A program made the position numbers and the translations under genes. Under the pieces are notes generated by a model. It did not search any database and had not been told where the DNA came from. It worked only from the letters and a program-made list of their open reading frames with translations. Positions 58,875 through 64,000 of a stretch of 64,000 nt of DNA are shown one piece after another. Location of the stretch: assembly GCA_029964075.1 (NCBI GenBank), contig CM057140.1:4110643-4174642 (forward strand). Direction: 5' to 3'. Source of the DNA: Patiria pectinifera (Eukaryota > Echinodermata > Asteroidea > Valvatida > Asterinidae). Position 1 is the stretch's first letter; each line of letters begins with the position of its first letter.

Positions 58875-59165
58875 TGATTTTTGTCTGTTTTTCTTTCCAA
58901 GTTTTCGTTCATTCATGGAGGTGGGAAAAAGTCCATGTTTCATTGCATTTAAATGATCAGGGGTGGACAGCTGAATTGTGTGATCTCTTGATTACAATAG
59001 ACATAACTTGGGAATAGAGTATGCAAATTATGTGAAATTTTCACAGTTACTATTCAATAAAATGTACTTTATCCCTATTTTTTTATGAAATGGAGCCAGC
59101 CACACATTTTTATTTCAAAATAATTTTTCTACTTCGGTCACTTTCTTCTGGACTCACACTGTATC
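58875..59165 (+). repeat. Dispersed repeat, second copy (pairs with 20236-20560)
   Basis: Same orientation and order of modules as the 20-kb copy, lacking its 29-bp extra segment. The octamer ATGCAAAT is at 59021-59028. The right end GGACTCACACTGTA resembles an inverted CAGTGTGAGTCC terminus, suggesting a TIR element. Confidence 0.8.
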
Positions 59166-59436
59166 ATATACTGATTTCAAGCCTCAAATTTGGAATTTGT
59201 CAGCTTCCAAATTTCAAGCACAAAAGGTAAGTCAAAATACGTACCTGGTTTGTGATAATCTCAGTGACAGACGTGATGCAGGTAGGAGCCGAGAAAGGAT
59301 AAAATGACTCGTTTGTTGCAGCATTGTTCAGGCTACCAAGAGAAAAATCAGAGTTAGAATGAGTCACTTTCAGTCCATGAAATGTAATGTTTAATAATAT
59401 TGCGCAAATTCCATAGGAATATGCACAACCTGACTG
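59166..59436. other. Spacer, nothing recognised
   Basis: Short AT-rich unique stretch between two repeats. Confidence 0.45.
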
Positions 59437-59723
59437 GGGAGTCAGGTTGGCGTAGCGGTACTTTTCTCGCCTTCCACCGCTGTGACCCGGGTTCGAATCC
59501 CGCCTGGGCCAATATGTGGATTGGGTTTTCAGTCCCTACCTGATTCCGTGGGTTTTACCCAAAATATTCTTCTGGGCTTTTCCTCCCACCTCTAAAACTG
59601 TAATATCTTCTCATTGTCTACTCTCTACAGGTTTCGTCAGGCTTTCGGGCTACAGTGCCTAGGGGCACTTTTGAGGAATCCTTGGTTTCATTACCAGAAA
59701 GAAATGGAAAAAATAAATAAATA
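59437..59723 (+). mobile_element. tRNA-derived SINE, family A, copy 2
   Basis: Matches 29248-29537 almost throughout: GGGGAGTCAGGTTGGCGTA, CGCCTTCCACCGCTGTGACC, B box GGGTTCGAATCCC and GGGCTACAGTGCCTAGGG. It has about 20 extra bases (CTACTCTCTACAGGTTT) before GTCAGGCT and ends in AAATAAATAAATAA. Confidence 0.85.
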
Positions 59724-59734
59724 ACCGCGCATCA

Positions 59735-59945
59735 CAATTATTATCCCTGATCATCAGGAATGAGACCATACAGCAGCTCGAGATCCGTGCAATACCTTCA
59801 CAGGTACCCATTTTCACCCCTGGTTGGAGAGAGGCAATCCTAGTAAAGTGCCTTGCCCAAGAGCACAAGCACTATGTTCCCTGTCAGGGTTCGAACCCAC
59901 GTACCACTTCACATGAGTCACTGGACCACAGCACCCCACATGTTT
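59735..59945 (-). mobile_element. tRNA-derived SINE, family B
   Basis: On the minus strand GGTGCTGTGGTCCAGTGACT is the head (A box) and GGGTTCGAACCCT is a perfect B box. The body AAGCACTTGGGC-type module and AAATGGGTACCTGTGAAGG follow as in the 35880 copy. Its right end directly neighbours the family A SINE tail. Confidence 0.8.
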
Positions 59946-60214
59946 AGAAGATGTAGTTAAATGAACTCTTTTAAGTAATGGATTTATAGCTTGTAAGACA
60001 ATATCCACGTGGATGAGGTATGCCAATTTAATTCTGTGTTCAAAAAACAAACAATTCAGTTTTTGCATTTTTTTTTCTCTGGATTGACATTAACTTTGTC
60101 AGGTTTAGTCACATTTTGAGATGGTTTCTAGTACAGGACCTACTGCCCGCTTGTCTACTGAATCGACACTGTGAGTAAGATAATGGCACGAAATGAAGTC
60201 AGGATATTCGATTG

Positions 60215-60622
60215 GATTATACTGGGGTTTTGCCCTTCATCGAAGGGCTTTTATCTCTGGCAGGAGCTTCTACATTTTACCTGGTGGTCGGTCGGTCTGT
60301 CTGTCCCAAAAATTGACCAAAAGTATGGTGTTCCATAATGCAATCGGCGTCACATTTTCGGCGTCGCATTTTATCAGCTCTGGCAGGGATCATTTTGATC
60401 GATTTCATGCAAGACTTTTCGCAACACGGCCAAAGCTTACTGTGCACTCGCACATGTTTTGTTGTTGCTGTTGTTGTTATTGTTGTTGTTAAACAAATAC
60501 AGTATACTCAGGGTTGTCAGAGGGCATGCGGCTTGCGGGGCTTGAACTCGAACCCACGACCTCCTTAAAAAAAATAAAAGACACATCGGCGAAGGACAAA
60601 ACCCAATATATAAATTTACATC
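60215..60622. repeat. Loose inverted pair of GGGTTTTGCCCTTC modules around a tRNA-like B box and TTG repeat
   Basis: GGGGTTTTGCCCTTCATCGA (about 60223) and the complement of 60580-60610 (GGGTTTTGTCCTTCGCCGAT) are inverted partners. Between them lie (TTG)n at 60465-60491 and CTTGAACTCGAACCCACGAC, the complement of a tRNA B box. Probably a composite of SINE pieces. Confidence 0.45.
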
Positions 60623-60659
60623 TCGTCTTATATAAATATTGGAATACACTGTTTTCAAC

Positions 60660-62900
60660 GAAAGGTATACACCTTATTCAAGAGGAAGCCATTTTGGTCG
60701 TGCTCCCTGAATGAATGTTATGAACTGTTGGATGGGATGGTGGTGCCAGACTATTTATGCGTTCCAAACCTCGGTTTTATTTATTTTTCAATGTGGCTTA
60801 ACACATAATGGTATGTGTAATCACAAATTTTAAATTATTCATCAGAGCATGATTCAACTTTGAATACCAAAAGCTGGAATGGTACCGTTAAAATTGGTTT
60901 GGGGTATCTTTTTGTTTTGTTTTTGAGATGACATTACGAAAAAGTATTGACAGACTCCGTTTCTCCGAATTTAGACAAATATAAAACAAATATAACATTA
61001 AGAATGCCTTAAATAAAGTATTGCATTGAACTGCTTTGATTAAACATATAAGTGAATAACATTTGGCGACAATTTGGACATGATTTCCATAACTTCCAAG
61101 AATTTTAGAAAAATCATACCTAATCATCTAACAAACTGTTCCTTCATTGAATAATAATATAAATTTTCCCAAAATAATTTCCGTTTTAGTAGACTCCCCC
61201 CTAAAAAAGAAATCTTTTGTCGTATCCAGCGTGCACAGTTATTTTTTTTAGGGGTGGTTTATCGCGTGGTGTATATATTATTATGATCTAGCTGCACTGT
61301 CGATCATGATATAGTTCCAGTGCACTGTAGTTGACGGAGATAAATTTGCCAGTACTTCAACGCAGCGGAGATTGCCAGCACTCGGGCCGGGGCCGAGACC
61401 CGGTAACGACGCGTCGTGAATACTGATCACTTCCCCTCCGATGTCCGCGAGAGAGTCGAGACATAAAAATTAGGCGGTGTAATCTTATTCAGTTATTAAT
61501 GACATTATCCCGGCAATTGCAAAGAGAGTAAATTATAAGTGTTGGGTGCTGTAAATAAATAAGTTTCTTAATCTAGATTTGGGTTGCCTTTGTGACTTTA
61601 GCTGTTTGAAAAAAAACAAGAAGCCCGGATTAAGTAATGAAGTTCAGGGTGTGAAGACAATATTGAAAAATTGGGACGCGTTTATTTGATGATGGGTCAT
61701 CGAGTGATATTACCGAATTCAGTTATTGTCCGAATCAAATGTCATATCTGTATAAGTGGGATGATATTAGCAGTATCGAGCGGGTCGGGTTTATTTATTA
61801 AATCAAAACAACCTGAACCGATTTAATTCAGAGGTTTTTTTTCTAGCATAATGCGATTCGCCAGAGTGATTTATGCATTATTCCAGACGACTAAACGATT
61901 TGACCAGCCGAGTCGCCGTGTTGTGCAATGAGTTGAGGAAATTATTTGAATTTCATGCAAAGTGCTCTGTGTGCATAGATTAGGTGAATTCGGCCCAAAC
62001 CAAATTCCGTCTCGCCCCCTTGTCAATTCAATTTTGAGTCGGCTCCATGGGCGAGTTTGCCAACCGGGGAGGAAAAAAAAAAGCTTTTGTGTGTGTACGC
62101 GCTTGCATTTCAACGAGACCCGGCCGACTGGGGTTGAATACAGAGGCAGAGCATGCACATACATACGCATGGGGGGTCGCGCGGTTTAGCAATGGCGGGG
62201 CCGTCTAGGCAGGCAAGCTCATGCATAGTGCATGGCTGTTAGTATTAAATCATCCATATAAAATTCACAATGTCATCCCTGCCTGGCGACTAGCTGGGCG
62301 GCAGATGCACCCGAGACGAGCTTCAGACAGGCTGCGAATGACTGGTCTCTCCACAGCCCTCACACCTAACACAGGTGAGTTTCCGAGAGAAATGATTGTA
62401 TATAATGCCATTTCCCGCCAATTTTTCACTCTGAATTCGCCGCGCAGTATCGCCTTAGTGTAGGAAATAAATATCAAACATATAAACGACAGCTCACACG
62501 CGTTATGTGCCGTAAGGAAATCAGGTTCAAGCAAACAGAAGCTATACGAGACACAAGTCAGTTGGAGTAGAATTTCTCATTTCTCAAAGTTTTCACACTT
62601 TGCAGACGATACATCACCCGAAGTGGCGGGAACTTGAATTCACCATTGTCATGTGCCGCAGAAAAAAAAATTGTCACGCCGACATAAATATTTTTCCCGG
62701 AGATGGATTGGACAAAGTTTTGGGCGGGACCTTTGCTATGATAATGAAGGGTCATCGAGATGTGTGGGTAATATCGTATCAAACCCGGCACGGCGTATAC
62801 ACATTCATCATATTTTCAGCAGCCTCATAGTGTTACGGTCTCCTATTACATTCCATGAGGTGGCCCTACTCCTCGCCCAAGTACATTGCTTTATGGAGAG
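60660..62900. other. Intergenic DNA, no gene recognised
   Basis: 61440-61960 is AT-rich with homeodomain-type words (TTATTAATGACATTA, TTTATGCATTA). An ACGACGCGTCGT palindrome lies near 61407. Frames such as 61871-62170 and 62653-62964 overlap others and have no recognisable domain. Confidence 0.5.
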
Positions 62901-63345
62901 GCAACCAAGCGGGCAGGCCTGGCCTTTATTTCGCCATGGCATCCAGTTCGTTACGCTAGAGTGACCCTAGTGCTAGGGTGAGGCCCTGAGTGAGCGAGGC
63001 GAAATGACGAAGCAAGCGACGTGACCGCGCCGTTCAGCCCGTGTCCCGTTACATCCCGCTTCGCCCTCGCCGCGTAACACGGCAGCAGCTTATATTACTC
63101 CCCTGGGCGCAGCGCAGCATTAGCGAGTGCCGGGGTATTATCTTGTTTCCCCCCTTCCCGTACGGAACAGTGTGCGGTGCTGGCCGGGTTCCGCCAGCGT
63201 GATCCGAACCAAATCGGTTCGGCGTTCGTGGGCCTGGCACCAAAACTCATCAACGAGACGCGGGGGGGGGGGGGAGCTTGTGTTGTTTTTCGTTTCGTAC
63301 CACGCGAGATCAGAAATGCCGCCGCCATTTTGAAATTGACGTTCA
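62901..63345. other. CpG-rich segment
   Basis: GC- and CpG-rich (GACGTGACCGCGCCG, TCGCCGCGTAACACG, GGGCGCAGCGCAGC) with a G run at 63261-63273. ACCCTAG-TG-CTAGGGT at 62964-62979 is a small hairpin. Open frames in several phases overlap and have no known domain. It could be a promoter or regulatory island of a gene beyond the window. No direct evidence. Confidence 0.35.
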
Positions 63346-64000
63346 CAGGAAGAAGCAGTGAATTTCCAAAACAATTCAGTAATAACAGACTTGTAGTGAC
63401 ATTTACTGGGAGTATGCATGTGCTTAATTAATTGCTCTGACCTATTAAAGACTTAGTTGATACATTTTGTAATTAATTTTTGTACAAAAAAATACTAAAT
63501 GCAGCTTTACTGCTTCGCTTGATTCCTGTTAGGCGCATTATTTTAGCGGGAAGGGCACATGTGCGTGTGATGACCTACGATACGCTTCACTTAAGCCATT
63601 CATTAACTATGCCTATATCCAAAATCGCCAGGCGTTCTAGAGTTACACAAGAATCATTCGGAGAATGACACGGTTATAATCGCAAATTGGCCACGACCCT
63701 TCCCTGCACTTTCAGCAAAATGCCGGTTTCAAAACTTATATTCATCTAAATTGATTGGATTCTAAGTTGTCCAGGGTTTATACCGTAGAAAATGCACACA
63801 ATGTATCGCTGGCTTTCGTGTGTCTTTCATTTAACAGCAAAGGGCGTAGTGCGGAACTGATACATTCAATCAAAGATTTTGTACAATAATTATTTTCAAA
63901 ATTGCCGCATTAGCGTGTCTGTAGCAACAGCCGAATTTTGATACCCATACACGGATTGTCTTTGGACACTAAGAAACACCTCTTTTGGCAGACAAACGGC
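63346..64000. other. Intergenic DNA to the window edge
   Basis: AT-rich and unique-looking. No gene recognised. Confidence 0.5.

Noticed and set aside
30-59028. Enrichment of exact octamers ATGCAAAT (30, 20412, 32137, 49202, 59021)
   Set aside because: Five occurrences are about what an AT-rich 64-kb window should contain by chance, and two are copies of one repeat. Only the local cluster at 32.1 kb is kept as a finding.

Overview
This window is animal nuclear DNA, AT-rich and mostly non-coding. It holds one convincingly recognisable protein-coding gene, a class III POU homeobox gene (Brn1/2/4 or POU3 type) on the + strand at 13931-15253. The gene is complete, has no intron and encodes 440 residues. 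The POU domain alone does not fix the species. A single intronless POU3 gene with a non-vertebrate N-terminus, together with many short tRNA-derived SINEs and DNA-transposon MITEs, suggests a marine non-vertebrate deuterostome (echinoderm or hemichordate grade). That placement is inference.

Layout: 1-13.3 kb is intergenic. It has a decayed terminal-inverted-repeat element at the left edge, a nested pair of MITEs (0.89-2.05 kb), a 1.2-kb minisatellite with a 24-bp unit (6.16-7.37 kb), a hAT MITE with perfect target duplication (8.05 kb) and the 3' stub of a non-LTR retrotransposon (9.3-9.8 kb). 13.3-16.2 kb is the POU3 locus: a CTCF-like motif, three CCAAT boxes, the coding exon and an AT-rich 3' flank. 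16.2-29.2 kb is mostly unique non-coding DNA with a foldback element, a 22-bp tandem repeat and a tRNA-like relic.

29.2-36.2 kb is rich in SINEs. 39.3-41.05 kb is an inverted SINE pair enclosing a hAT MITE and another SINE. 44.3-47.5 kb is a transposon cluster with a TTAA-flanked MITE, an empty-site relative of the 0.9-2.05 kb element and duplicated ZNF143-like motifs. 53.9-55.05 kb is a long-TIR element whose interior is a tandem repeat with nuclear-receptor DR1 motifs. 55-58.8 kb and 60.7-64 kb are mostly unique DNA, including one stretch at 56.3-56.56 kb that reads like a developmental enhancer.

A lone developmental transcription-factor gene in a large gene-poor interval is the usual setting of POU3 genes, so the unique non-coding stretches are the natural place to look for its enhancers. 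I did not find a new multi-gene system. The most interesting content is in the repeats: a natural empty-site comparison that fixes the boundaries of a TTAA element, a two-block higher-order minisatellite, and repeats carrying what look like host factor binding sites (DR1, ZNF143-like, octamer). Most other open frames are short, overlap on both strands and show no family resemblance.
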